Assembly (NCBI GenBank): GCA_031253995.1
Contig: JAIRVG010000090.1
Location: 1 to 44,102 of the forward strand
Origin: Paucimonas sp.
Lineage (GTDB): Bacteria > Pseudomonadota > Gammaproteobacteria > Pseudomonadales > Pseudomonadaceae
DNA: 44,102 nt
Direction: 5' to 3'
Of the stretch, positions 1 to 8,063 are shown one piece after another. Made by a program: the position numbers and the translations under genes. The notes below the pieces were generated by a model. It made no database searches. It was given only the letters and a program-made list of their open reading frames with translations, and was not told the DNA's origin. Position 1 is the stretch's first letter. Each line of letters starts with the position of its first letter.

Positions 1-113
1 AGTTAGAGGGCATCAACAACCGGATCAAGGTGATCAAGCGGATGGCCTACGGCTACCGAGACAGCGAATTCTTTTTCATGAAGATCAAGAATGACTTTCC
101 CGGCAATCCGTGA
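1..113 (+). CDS. ISL3-type transposase, C-terminal end (cut by window edge)
   Basis: Only the last 36 codons are inside the window, read in the frame that starts at base 3 and ends at the TGA at 111-113. The translated tail contains EGINNRIKVIKRMAYGYRD followed by FFFMKI. This is the usual ending of the DDE transposase domain of ISL3-family (IS204/IS1001/IS1165-like) elements. The rest of the element lies upstream of the window, so whether it is intact cannot be judged. No clear terminal inverted repeat could be assigned between the stop codon and the REP element at 156. Family assignment is from recall of the C-terminal motif. Confidence 0.7.
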   Translation, partial: LEGINNRIKVIKRMAYGYRDSEFFFMKIKNDFPGNP

Positions 114-155
114 AGAACCTTTTTTATTGGGGCTGGAAACAGCTTTGTCTGTACT

Positions 156-231
156 GGCCTCATCGCTGGCAAGCCAGCTCCCACAGGTTCTGTGGTCTGC
201 TACAAGACTCGTACTTTGCCAGCGATGAGGC
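156..231. repeat. REP-type inverted pair
   Basis: The left arm begins GGCCTCATCGCTGGCAAGCC and continues into AGCTCCCACAGG. The right arm ends TTTGCCAGCGATGAGGC, its reverse complement. The right arm is shortened, lacking the AGCTCCCACAGG complement. The same palindrome recurs at 11447-11529 and 43595-43677. This matches the common extragenic REP repeats of P. putida and P. fluorescens. It lies between the transposase stop and the 3' end of the next gene. Confidence 0.8.
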
Positions 232-251
232 AATCAGCAGCACCCCAGATC

Positions 252-1760
252 TCAGTTCTTCACCTGCCGCTCATGCATCCGCGCCAGTTGCCGCTCCAGC
301 ATCGACGGATAAGGCTCCATCAACCGCTCCACGCAGCAAGCCCCCTCGGGACTGGCAATCGGCCGGATCCGCGCACGCTGGCGAATCAGCGCATCGTCAC
401 TGATCCTGCGCTCCACCAGCAGCAGGTTGCGGCTGTGCTGCGACAGGGCCAGGGCGTCCTGGGCCTTCTCGGTCAGCAGCAGGTCGATCTGGCTCAGGCC
501 CTGCAGGTCTTCACCCAGCGCCAGGCCCAGCTGCAATTGCAGGGTGATGCCGCTGTCGGCCACTTCCACCTGCAACGCATGCCCCAGGGCCCGCAGCAGC
601 TCGCCGCAGCAGATGGCGTTGGTCAGGTAGTCCTCGCCGCTGTCCTGGCTGTGGAACAGCAGCAGGGTGCTGCCGTCGTTCAGGGTCTCCACTTCGCTTT
701 CATACAGCGAGGCGGCCTGCTCCAGGCAGTCGCGGTAGCGGTCCAGCAGTTCGGTCAGGCGTGCGCGCGGCAGGCGGCGCAGTTGCTCCTGGGAGCCCAG
801 TTGCACGGCAAGCACCGCGCTCTTCTGTGGTTCCCGCGGGGTGGCCGGCTTCGCGGCAACGGCGCTGGCAGCCGGAGCAGCCATGTCGCCCAGGTCGGCG
901 AAGGCGTCGTCGTCCTCGTCTTCTTCCGCTTCGATGCTGCGGGCTTTCGGGCGGGCGACCGGCGGCGCCTCGTCGAAGCCCGGGTCGCGCAGGTCACGCA
1001 CCTCGAACGGCTCGGCGTCTTCCTCGAAAGCGTCCTCGATCTCCGGCTCCGGCTCGACTTCCTTGGGCGGCGGCGCAAAGCGCGCATGCAACTGGCGGGC
1101 GAGATCGCCGATCTCGTCCTGGCGCTCGGTAGCCGGGGTGTATTCGTCGAGGTCGCGCAGCCACACCCGCAGTTGCAGCAGCGGGGTGGAGACGTAGCGG
1201 CCCAGGCGCAGGCTCATGGTCAGCGCCAGGGCCAGCAGGATACCGGCGAGGATGCCCATGCTCTGCAGGCTGATGGTCATCGGCTGCTGGAACTGGCTCA
1301 TGTCCAGGCTGATGCGCAACTGCCCGGCGGTGACGTCCTGGAAGGTGATCTTGGTCTGGTACAGGCCTTCGGCCTCGCCCAGCAGGCTGTTCTTCGGCCG
1401 CTGGCCGGCCTCGGCGAGGATGCGGTTGTCCACGCTGTAGATGGCGGCGTGGGCCACCAGCGGGTTCTTCACCAGGTTGCCGAGCAGCACGTTGAGGCTG
1501 AGGATGTCGTTGGACACCAGCAGCTCGGTGGCCGAGGTCGCGGTCTGGGTGGTCAGGCTCTGCCCCAGGGCGTCGGCCTGCTCGTGCATGGCTTCCTTGA
1601 ACTGCAAACCCATCACGCAGGCGTAGATCACCAGCGCCAGGGCTACCAGGAAGATGTTGTGGCAGGCGATGCGCAGTGCCAGTGGCACGCGACGCTGACG
1701 CAGGGCACGAAAGATCAGCAGGAAGAAATTGTCGGTTTTGACGGGCGTGGGCCGGTTCAC
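252..1760 (-). CDS. HAMP-type inner-membrane protein of unknown function
   Basis: A 502-residue protein read from the GTG at 1760-1758; the reading frame stays open far upstream, but that part is antisense to serB and is not credible. Visible parts: a hydrophobic segment at about residues 26-50, a roughly 110-residue periplasmic stretch, a second membrane segment at about 164-184, then a HAMP-like linker with an E-x-DEIGDLARQL motif near 213-224. An acidic, low-complexity linker (about 232-300) leads to a C-terminal cytoplasmic region of about 200 residues with no motif I recognise. It is divergent from serB with 135 bp between starts. The topology resembles a sensor or signalling protein, but no kinase, GGDEF or methyl-accepting motif is visible. 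Start choice is moderately sure. Confidence 0.75.
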   Translation of the reverse strand: MNRPTPVKTDNFFLLIFRALRQRRVPLALRIACHNIFLVALALVIYACVMGLQFKEAMHEQADALGQSLTTQTATSATELLVSNDILSLNVLLGNLVKNPLVAHAAIYSVDNRILAEAGQRPKNSLLGEAEGLYQTKITFQDVTAGQLRISLDMSQFQQPMTISLQSMGILAGILLALALTMSLRLGRYVSTPLLQLRVWLRDLDEYTPATERQDEIGDLARQLHARFAPPPKEVEPEPEIEDAFEEDAEPFEVRDLRDPGFDEAPPVARPKARSIEAEEDEDDDAFADLGDMAAPAASAVAAKPATPREPQKSAVLAVQLGSQEQLRRLPRARLTELLDRYRDCLEQAASLYESEVETLNDGSTLLLFHSQDSGEDYLTNAICCGELLRALGHALQVEVADSGITLQLQLGLALGEDLQGLSQIDLLLTEKAQDALALSQHSRNLLLVERRISDDALIRQRARIRPIASPEGACCVERLMEPYPSMLERQLARMHERQVKN

Positions 1761-1895
1761 TGAGCGCGGCTCTTCATGACGGAGAAATTGCTGCGCAGTA
1801 TAGCGAGCGACCCTCGGACGGCAAAGCATCGACTGCGCCCGATGGTCTGCAAAAGGCGGTAGAATGCGCATTTTTTGCACGTCCTGGAGCCCGTC

Positions 1896-3110
1896 TTGCG
1901 CGAAATCGTCTTGATCAACATCACCGGTGAGGACCGTCCGGGTCTGACCGCGGCCATTACCGGCGTCCTGGCCCGTGGCGGTGTGAACATCCTCGATATT
2001 GGCCAGGCGGTGATCCACGACACCCTGTCCTTCGGCATCCTGGTCGAGATTCCTGGTACCGAGCAGGGTTCCTCGGTGCTCAAGGACCTGCTGTTCACCG
2101 GCTACGAGCTGAACCAGCAGGTGCGCTTCACCCCGGTATCCGAAGACGACTACCGCAACTGGGTGGCCAACCAGGGCAAGCCGCGCCACATCGTCACCCT
2201 GCTGACCCGCAAGGTCACCGCCGAGCAGCTGCAGCGCGTCAGCTCCATCACCGCCCAGTATGGCCTGAACATCGATCATATCGACCGCCTGTCCGGTCGC
2301 GTGGCGCTGGACACCCCGGCGGAGCAGGGCAAGGGCTGCATCGAGTTTTCCGTGCGCGGCGAGCCGGCCGACCCGCAGGCGCTGCGTGCCGAGTTCCTCA
2401 GCGTGGCCCAGGAACTCAGCGTCGACATCGCCTTCCAGCAGGACTCGCTGTTCCGTCGCAACCGTCGCCTGGCGGTGTTCGACATGGACTCGACGCTGAT
2501 CGAGGCCGAGGTGATCGACGAACTGGCCAAGGCTGCCGGCGTCGGCGAGCAGGTCTCGGAAATCACCGAGCGCGCCATGCGCGGCGAGCTGGACTTCCGC
2601 GCCAGCTTCAAGGAGCGCCTGGCCCTGCTCAAGGGCCTGGACGTCAACGTGCTGGACGAGATCGGTGCCTCGCTGCGCCTGACCGAAGGCGCCGAGACCC
2701 TGTTCGCCGAACTCAAGCGCCTGGGCTACAAGACCGCCATCCTCTCCGGCGGCTTCACCTACTTCGCCAAGCAGTTGCAGGCCAAGCTGGGCATCGACTA
2801 CGTGTTCGCCAACGAGCTGGAAGTGGTCGACGGCAAGGTCACCGGTGTCGCGATCGAGCCGATCGTCGACGCCCAGCGCAAGGCCGACCTGCTGGTCGAG
2901 CTGGCGCGCAAGGAAGGTCTGCAGATGGAGCAGACCATCGCCGTGGGCGACGGCGCCAACGACCTGCCGATGCTCGGCATCGCCGGCCTGGGCGTGGCCT
3001 TCCGCGCCAAGCCGCTGGTGCGCCAGTCGGCCAAGCAGGCCATCTCCACCCTGGGCCTGGACGGCGTGCTCTATCTCCTGGGCATGCGCGACCGTGAGGG
3101 CAATGCCTGA
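1896..3110 (+). CDS. serB: phosphoserine phosphatase SerB
   Basis: Catalyses O-phosphoserine to L-serine plus phosphate, the last step of serine synthesis, in the cytoplasm. Translation from the TTG at 1896 gives 404 residues beginning with REIVLINITGEDRPGLTAAI, the conserved N-terminus of Pseudomonas SerB. A GGAG at 1886-1889 supports this start; the TTG seven codons earlier has no site. The first about 165 residues form the ACT-type regulatory region. The HAD phosphatase core follows: nucleophile motif DMDST (Asp196 and Asp198), an LSGGF motif in the middle, and GDGANDLPML at about 352-361. All expected catalytic residues are present. Divergent from the HAMP protein gene. Confidence 0.96.
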   Translation: MREIVLINITGEDRPGLTAAITGVLARGGVNILDIGQAVIHDTLSFGILVEIPGTEQGSSVLKDLLFTGYELNQQVRFTPVSEDDYRNWVANQGKPRHIVTLLTRKVTAEQLQRVSSITAQYGLNIDHIDRLSGRVALDTPAEQGKGCIEFSVRGEPADPQALRAEFLSVAQELSVDIAFQQDSLFRRNRRLAVFDMDSTLIEAEVIDELAKAAGVGEQVSEITERAMRGELDFRASFKERLALLKGLDVNVLDEIGASLRLTEGAETLFAELKRLGYKTAILSGGFTYFAKQLQAKLGIDYVFANELEVVDGKVTGVAIEPIVDAQRKADLLVELARKEGLQMEQTIAVGDGANDLPMLGIAGLGVAFRAKPLVRQSAKQAISTLGLDGVLYLLGMRDREGNA

Positions 3111-3115
3111 TAGAG

Positions 3116-3135
3116 CGAATGGTTCTAACCATTCG
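3116..3135. promoter_or_regulatory. perfect 20-bp dyad after serB
   Basis: CGAATGGTTCTAACCATTCG is a 9-bp perfect inverted repeat with a 2-bp centre, starting six bases after the serB stop. It is not followed by a T-run, so it is a poor intrinsic terminator. The tight spacing looks like a dimer-bound operator for the lectin gene downstream or a processing hairpin. The function is inferred only from symmetry. Confidence 0.45.
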
Positions 3136-3180
3136 TCCCTTGTTCCCTGACGTTCTTTGAGCGGCGGCTAGGCTTGCTCG

Positions 3181-3207
3181 CGTGCGGCCCGTCCTGAGGG
3201 TCGCACG
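3181..3207 (+). other. hairpin in the lectin leader
   Basis: CGTGCGGCCC pairs with GGGTCGCACG across a 7-base loop, a 10-bp stem with one G-U pair. It lies 54 bases upstream of the lectin start, and a second weaker GGCCGG/CCGGCC fold follows it. It may sit in the 5' untranslated region of the lectin mRNA. No role is known. Confidence 0.35.
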
Positions 3208-3260
3208 GCCGGTCTGGAAACTGGCCGGTCCCCACCAGCAACTTCAAGGAGATGAAGTTC

Positions 3261-3671
3261 ATGGCGATTACGAACAAGTACGCAGTTCAGAACCAATGGG
3301 GTGGTAACAGTGCACCGTGGCATCCGGGTGGAACCTGGAAGCTCGGTGGGCGGGACAATCAGCACGTGGTAGCCATCGATATCCGTTCCGGCGATGGCGG
3401 TGTGACCTTCAAGGGCAACATGACCTACTCGGGCGAGGGTCCGATCGGCTTCAAGGCCAAGCGCGTTGCGCAGAACCGCTACCAGGTGCAGAACCAGTGG
3501 GGTGGCAACGATGCCCCTTGGCACGATGGTGGCGAATGGGTCATTGGCGGTCGTGACAACCAGAGCGTCGTCGCCCTGAGCGTCAAGTCCAATGATGGTG
3601 GCAAGAGCCTCGACGGTACCAACACCTATGACAACGAAGGGCCGATCGGCTTCCGCAGTCATCTGGAGTAA
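3261..3671 (+). CDS. OAA-family (Oscillatoria agglutinin type) lectin
   Basis: A 136-residue protein made of two tandem repeats of about 67 residues. Each repeat carries QNQWGGN-x-APWH, then GGRDNQ-x-VVA, then EGPIGF. This is the signature of the OAA/PFA/MBHA agglutinin family, small cytoplasmic beta-barrel lectins that bind the branched core of high-mannose glycans; the P. fluorescens member PFA is described. The Trp-Gly-Gly, Arg and Glu-Gly elements that form the two sugar sites in OAA are present in both repeats. There is no signal peptide and no cysteine. An ATG at 3252 abuts the ribosome site, so ATG 3261 is chosen: AAGGAG at 3246-3251 with 9 bases spacing. It sits alone between serB and a strong terminator, where I recall other genes (fimX) in P. 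aeruginosa. Confidence 0.92.
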   Translation: MAITNKYAVQNQWGGNSAPWHPGGTWKLGGRDNQHVVAIDIRSGDGGVTFKGNMTYSGEGPIGFKAKRVAQNRYQVQNQWGGNDAPWHDGGEWVIGGRDNQSVVALSVKSNDGGKSLDGTNTYDNEGPIGFRSHLE

Positions 3672-3686
3672 GGCGTCAGGTTGAAG

Positions 3687-3719
3687 AACCGCCCCCGCTG
3701 CCCGGGGGCGGTTTTGTTT
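3687..3719 (+). terminator. intrinsic terminator of the lectin gene
   Basis: AACCGCCCCCG pairs perfectly with CGGGGGCGGTT over a short loop and is followed by TTTTGTTT. It starts 15 bases after the lectin stop codon. Confidence 0.9.
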
Positions 3720-3723
3720 CAGC

Positions 3724-3806
3724 GGCAAGCAAGTTTCAAGCTGCAAGAAAAAGCAGCGAACGCAGCTCCCCGCTTTTTCTTGTGGCTTGCAGCTTCAAGC
3801 TTGCGG
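3724..3806. repeat. long imperfect palindrome of the AAGCTTGAAGC class
   Basis: The left part contains TTTCAAGCTGCAAGAAAAAGC and the right part GCTTTTTCTTG then GGCTTGCAGCTTCAAGCTTG, which fold back on one another. This type of CTTGCAGCTTGAAGCTTG palindrome is a frequent intergenic repeat in P. fluorescens-group genomes, distinct from the GCTGGCAAGCCAGC REP. It lies between the lectin terminator and the 3' end of psd and may add termination on the minus strand. Confidence 0.6.
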
Positions 3807-3812
3807 CTGCCC

Positions 3813-4673
3813 TCAGGCCTTGGGCAGCGCCAGGCACTGACCCATGCTGACGGCAGAACCGGCGCCCAGGCTCTCGGCCCACTTCACTTGCTCCGGGCCG
3901 AACAGCACGATGGCGGTCGAGCCCAGCTTGAAGCGACCCAGCTCCGCACCTTTCTCCAGGTGGATCGGCGCGCGCGAGGCTTCGTCGTAGCGGAAGGTCT
4001 TCAGTTCGCGTTTCGGCGGGGTGACCAGGCCGGCCCAGACCGTCTCGATCGAGGCGACGATCATCGCACCCACCAGCACCACGGCCATCGGGCCGCGCTC
4101 GGTATCGAACAGGCAGACCACGCGCTCGTTGCGGGCGAACAGCTCGGGCACGTTTTCCGCCGTGGTCTGGTTGACCGAGAACAGGCGGCCCGGCACGTAG
4201 ATCATTTCCCGCAGGGTGCCGGCCAGCGGCATGTGCACGCGGTGGTAGTCCTTGGGCGACAGGTACACGGTGGCGAACTCGCCACCCATGAACGGCGCGG
4301 CATTGGCCGGGTCGCCGCCCAGCAGTTCCTGGGCGCTGTAGCTGTGGCCCTTGGCCTGGAAGATGCGGCCGTGCTCGATCGGGCCGAGCTGGCTGATGGC
4401 ACCGTCGGCCGGGCAGAGGATCGCGCCCGGGGTCTCGTCCAGCGGGCGGGCGCCCGGTTTCAGGGCACGGGTGAAGAAGTCGTTGAAGTGCTCGTAGGCA
4501 GTGACGTCTTCCACCAGGGCCTGGGACATGTCCACCTGGTAGCGCTTGGCGAACCACTGGGTGAAGGCGTTCTTGAACCAGCGCACGCGGCATTCGGCGA
4601 TGCAGCCGGCCAGGCGCGAGAGCAGGTGGTGAGGCAGCAGGTACTGGCTGATGATGAACAAGCGGGATTTCAT
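3813..4673 (-). CDS. psd: phosphatidylserine decarboxylase proenzyme
   Basis: Converts phosphatidylserine to phosphatidylethanolamine at the inner membrane. The 286-residue product matches the usual length. The self-cleavage site LGST is at residues 250-253, so cleavage between Gly251 and Ser252 would give the pyruvoyl-bearing alpha chain. Asp90 in the PADG motif and His147 in YHRVHMP supply the other two members of the Asp-His-Ser triad. The gene follows rhdA with only 9 bases between them and is most likely in the same transcript. Confidence 0.96.
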   Translation of the reverse strand: MKSRLFIISQYLLPHHLLSRLAGCIAECRVRWFKNAFTQWFAKRYQVDMSQALVEDVTAYEHFNDFFTRALKPGARPLDETPGAILCPADGAISQLGPIEHGRIFQAKGHSYSAQELLGGDPANAAPFMGGEFATVYLSPKDYHRVHMPLAGTLREMIYVPGRLFSVNQTTAENVPELFARNERVVCLFDTERGPMAVVLVGAMIVASIETVWAGLVTPPKRELKTFRYDEASRAPIHLEKGAELGRFKLGSTAIVLFGPEQVKWAESLGAGSAVSMGQCLALPKA

Positions 4674-4682
4674 TGGGTTTCC

Positions 4683-5492
4683 TTAAACTTCGACGGGCGT
4701 GTCCGGATGGTTGCCCCATTCGCCCCAGGAGCCGGCATACGCCTTGACCCGTGGGTAGCCCAGGTGCTTGGCCACCAGGTAGGTGAAGCCCGAGCGGTGG
4801 TGAGTCTGGCAGTGGGTGACCACTTCCTTGTCCTTGCTGATGCCGAGCTGTTCGAGAATCTGCGGCATGTCCTTGCGGATGCGCAGGTTGTCGTTCAGGT
4901 CCATGCCGGCGGTCCACTCGAAGTTGACTGCGCCGGGGATGTGCCCGCCCTTGGCGGCCAGGACCTTGTCGCCACGGTACTCGCCGGGGCTGCGGGCGTC
5001 CCAGATCGCCAGATCGGCGGCGCCGAGACGGCTTTGCAGGTATTCGCGGGTGGCGGTGGGCTCTTCGTGCAGGACCAGGTGTACCGGGCCGCCGGCAGGA
5101 GCTGGCACCTCGGTGCTCAGCTTGTTCGCCGGCCAGGCCTGTACGCCGCCGTTCAGGTAGTGGTAGCGGGTGTGGCCGATGACATCCAGCAGCCAGATGA
5201 AGCGACCGGCCCAGCCGCCGCCTTCGTCGTCATAGACCACGTAGGTGGCGTTGGCGCGATGGCCGAGCTCGCCGAACAGCTTTTCCAGCTCGGCCTTGGC
5301 CGGTGCCAGGCCCGGCGCCGGTGGCTGGCCCAGTTGCGTGCGCTTGGGATCGACGAAGCGGGCGCCGGGGAGGTGACCGCTGCCATAGCGATTGGCGCTG
5401 GTCAGGTCGACCAGGATCAGTTCCGCCGAATCGAGGCGCGGCAGCAGGTCTGCCGGTTCGATCACCAGGGGCAAGCCAGAAAAGTCGGTCAT
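4683..5492 (-). CDS. rhdA: thiosulfate sulfurtransferase (rhodanese) RhdA
   Basis: Transfers sulfane sulfur from thiosulfate to thiophilic acceptors. 269 residues with two tandem rhodanese domains: an N-terminal inactive one (about 8-125) and a C-terminal catalytic one (about 145-265). The active-site loop is CQTHHRSG with Cys228, the loop described for Azotobacter vinelandii and Pseudomonas RhdA. The start ATG at 5492 has a GGAG upstream. It is the first gene of a likely rhdA-psd unit. Confidence 0.93.
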   Translation of the reverse strand: MTDFSGLPLVIEPADLLPRLDSAELILVDLTSANRYGSGHLPGARFVDPKRTQLGQPPAPGLAPAKAELEKLFGELGHRANATYVVYDDEGGGWAGRFIWLLDVIGHTRYHYLNGGVQAWPANKLSTEVPAPAGGPVHLVLHEEPTATREYLQSRLGAADLAIWDARSPGEYRGDKVLAAKGGHIPGAVNFEWTAGMDLNDNLRIRKDMPQILEQLGISKDKEVVTHCQTHHRSGFTYLVAKHLGYPRVKAYAGSWGEWGNHPDTPVEV

Positions 5493-5538
5493 CCAGGGAC
5501 TCCAGGTCGGAACAGAGGGTGGCGATTGTAGCGCAGGG

Positions 5539-7077
5539 TCAGGCTCTACGGTTGCTGAAGGTGGCGAGGGCGCGCTCCAGGCATTGGGCGGTCCGGGCGA
5601 AGGCCTGCACGCTGACTTCCGAGAACGGTCCGCCGCCCTGGTCGGCCATCAGCACCATCACCACCTTGCCGTTGTTCGACAGCGAGCGCAGCAGCAGGTG
5701 TTCCCCGCGAAACAGCACGCGCAGACTGGCGGGCAGCAGGGCGGAGAATTGCGCGTGGTTCTCGGGGGTCAGGCGCAGTTGCGCCGATTGTGTCAGCAGA
5801 CGTTGCAGCAGCTTGCTCTGGGTCACCGGCACGGTGAGGTTGGCGGCCTGTTGCGGCAGGCCGGCCAGTTGGTGGACGCGCAGGAAGCTGTGGGTCTTGT
5901 CGCTCATCAGCAGCAGCACGCGTTTCATCCCGCAGGCCTGCAGGGCTTCGCGGGCGTAGGACGTCAGGTGCATGGCATTGGAGAACGGCGTGGGCTCGCT
6001 CAGCAGTTCGGCGCAGAACTTGCGCCAGTCGCCCAGCGCCTTGCCGTCGGGGGCGCCAGCCTGCTGCATGCCGCGTGGAACGTAGTGCGCGTTCCACGGC
6101 CAGAGCAGCATCTGCGCCGGGTGGAACACGCCTTCCAGTGCGTGCTTGCGCGCACTTTGCGCGGCCTGCTGGTGGCTCTGGCCCTGCACGTCTTCCAGCG
6201 GCGCCTGCAGGTAGAGGCTGATCACTTGTTGCCAGCGCTGGATATGGGGGCAGGTCCACGAATGCTGCGATGCCAGTGCCAAGCCATTGGCCAGCAGCAC
6301 GGTGTTGGCCGGGTGGTTCAACCAGCGTCGCAGGGCGGGGTCGGCGTCCAGCTTCTGTTGCTGGCGCAGCGGGCTCTTGTGGTCGCGGGCGATTCGCATG
6401 ACCTTGGCCAGCGACCGGCGTTCTTCTTGCAACAAGTGGTAACCCTGGGTCACCCAGGTGGGCAGGCGCCAGAATTCAGCCAGCGCCTGGCACAGGCCGA
6501 GCAGGCGTACGCCGAACAATTCCCGCTCCACCTTCGGTGCCGGTTCGCCGCGGTGCACCACGCGCAGTTCCCATTCTTCCAGCAGTTGCGGGTGGGTCAG
6601 GGCCAGTGGCCACAGTGGCGAGAGAAACAGCAGGCTGCCCCAATGGATGTCCTGCCACAGCCGCGCCAGGCGGCTGGCGAACAGACCGCTGGCCTGCTGG
6701 CTCGCATGCTGGCTGATCATCTGCAACTGACGCAGGGCCAGGGGAATCTCGGCGGCCGGGGCGGTGTGCAGACGCTCCACCAGCGACTCGACCCGGGCCA
6801 GGCCCAGGCGGTTGAGGGCGACTTCGAGGTTCTCCGCCGGCTCGGCGATGGTGGCGTGGGTATGCCGATTGGCCTCGCGCATCACACCAAGGACCAAAGC
6901 CGGACTATCCTGCATGACTTCGGCAATGTCGCGCAGCGAGCGACGACTGTCCGCGATCGCCGCTTTCACGCGGTCGTGGCTGTGACAAGGAACCGGAAGG
7001 TGGGTGCCGTCCAGTAGTTTGATCCAGGCGTCGAGGGTCTTCGGATTGGTAGTTGGCACGATGGTTTCACTAGGCAT
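5539..7077 (-). CDS. HDOD-domain protein
   Basis: 512 residues. The N-terminal half (about 25-230) resembles the HDOD domain, an HD-like output module without phosphodiesterase residues: LPVPCHSHDRVKAAIAD, then DIAEVMQDSPALVLGVMREAN and later LPTWVTQGYHLL. The C-terminal half has no family I recognise; a GAF-like fold is possible. HDOD proteins often act near signalling or motility genes, and this one is divergent from motAB, sharing a 131-bp intergenic region. No strong ribosome site precedes the ATG, so the start is less certain. Confidence 0.8.
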   Translation of the reverse strand: MPSETIVPTTNPKTLDAWIKLLDGTHLPVPCHSHDRVKAAIADSRRSLRDIAEVMQDSPALVLGVMREANRHTHATIAEPAENLEVALNRLGLARVESLVERLHTAPAAEIPLALRQLQMISQHASQQASGLFASRLARLWQDIHWGSLLFLSPLWPLALTHPQLLEEWELRVVHRGEPAPKVERELFGVRLLGLCQALAEFWRLPTWVTQGYHLLQEERRSLAKVMRIARDHKSPLRQQQKLDADPALRRWLNHPANTVLLANGLALASQHSWTCPHIQRWQQVISLYLQAPLEDVQGQSHQQAAQSARKHALEGVFHPAQMLLWPWNAHYVPRGMQQAGAPDGKALGDWRKFCAELLSEPTPFSNAMHLTSYAREALQACGMKRVLLLMSDKTHSFLRVHQLAGLPQQAANLTVPVTQSKLLQRLLTQSAQLRLTPENHAQFSALLPASLRVLFRGEHLLLRSLSNNGKVVMVLMADQGGGPFSEVSVQAFARTAQCLERALATFSNRRA

Positions 7078-7116
7078 GCTGGAAATGGGCCAAGCTGGCT
7101 TTTCGCCTTCGCTGGC

Positions 7117-7143
7117 TATAGTCTGGCGCAGAACTGCCGATAA
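7117..7143 (+). promoter_or_regulatory. sigma-28 (FliA) promoter of motAB
   Basis: TATA, exactly 15 bases, then GCCGATAA. The flagellar sigma consensus is TAAA-N15-GCCGATAA, so the -10 is perfect and the -35 differs at one base. It lies 66 bp upstream of the motA start and points towards it. The match is seen directly; use by FliA is inferred. Confidence 0.85.
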
Positions 7144-7208
7144 GTAGAAGAAGAGTTTTACGAACTTCCGTCCCCGACCCGAGACCCGACAGTAAGTGCT
7201 TTCTACCT

Positions 7209-8060
7209 ATGGCTAAAATTATCGGCATCATCGTCGTATTCGCGAGCGTGCTTGGCGGATATGTGCTCTCCCACGGCAAGATCGCGGCCCTGATCCAGCC
7301 TTTCGAGGTGCTGATCATCGGCGGTGCCGCATTCGGTGCGTTCCTGCAGGCCAACCCTGGCTATATGACCATGCACGTGGTGAAAAAGTCGCTGAGCATG
7401 TTCGGCAGCCGCTTTTCCCACACCTTCTATATAGAAGTGCTCGGCCTGGTCTACGAGATCCTCAACAAGAGCCGCCGCGAAGGCATGATGGCGATCGAAG
7501 GCGACATCGAGGATGCCGCTGCCAGTCCGATCTTCGCCAAGTACCCGGCGGTGTTGAAGGACGAGCGCATGACCGCGTTCGTCTGTGACTACCTGCGCAT
7601 CATGTCCACCGGCAACATGGCTCCCCACGAGCTGGAAGGCCTGTTCGACATGGAACTGCTGAGCATGAAGGAAGAGCTGGAGCACCCGTCCCATGCAGTG
7701 ACCGGTATCGCCGACGGCATGCCCGGCTTCGGTATCGTCGCGGCGGTACTGGGTATCGTGGTGACCATGGCGTCCCTGGGCGAGGGCGACCAGGCGGCCA
7801 TCGGTATGCACGTGGGTGCGGCGCTGGTCGGTACCTTCTTCGGTATTCTCGCGGCCTACGGCTTCTTCGGTCCGCTGGCCACCTCCCTGGCGCACGATGC
7901 CAAGGAAGAGCTGAATACCTACGAAGCGATCAAGGCTTCCCTGGTGGCTTCGGCTTCCGGCATGCCGCCGTCGCTGGCGGTCGAGTTCGGGCGCAAGGTG
8001 CTGTATCCGAAGCACCGTCCGAGCTTCGCCGAGCTGGAACAAGCAGTCCGCGGTCGCTGA
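7209..8060 (+). CDS. motA: flagellar motor stator protein MotA
   Basis: 283-residue inner-membrane protein of the MotA proton-channel family. Two N-terminal membrane segments (about 1-20 and 30-50), a long cytoplasmic loop (about 60-165) that contacts the rotor, and two further segments (about 168-190 and 200-225). The conserved MPGFGIVAAVLGIVVTM motif starts near residue 172 and carries the channel proline. Together with MotB it converts proton flow to torque. The next gene, motB, starts 3 bases after its stop. Pseudomonas has a second stator pair (motCD) elsewhere; the synteny with rsgA and orn marks this as the motAB pair. Confidence 0.96.
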   Translation: MAKIIGIIVVFASVLGGYVLSHGKIAALIQPFEVLIIGGAAFGAFLQANPGYMTMHVVKKSLSMFGSRFSHTFYIEVLGLVYEILNKSRREGMMAIEGDIEDAAASPIFAKYPAVLKDERMTAFVCDYLRIMSTGNMAPHELEGLFDMELLSMKEELEHPSHAVTGIADGMPGFGIVAAVLGIVVTMASLGEGDQAAIGMHVGAALVGTFFGILAAYGFFGPLATSLAHDAKEELNTYEAIKASLVASASGMPPSLAVEFGRKVLYPKHRPSFAELEQAVRGR

Positions 8061-8063
8061 TCC

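Noticed and set aside
1875..1895. Upstream TTG start for serB
   Set aside because: The later TTG at 1896 has the GGAG at correct spacing and gives the conserved N-terminus.
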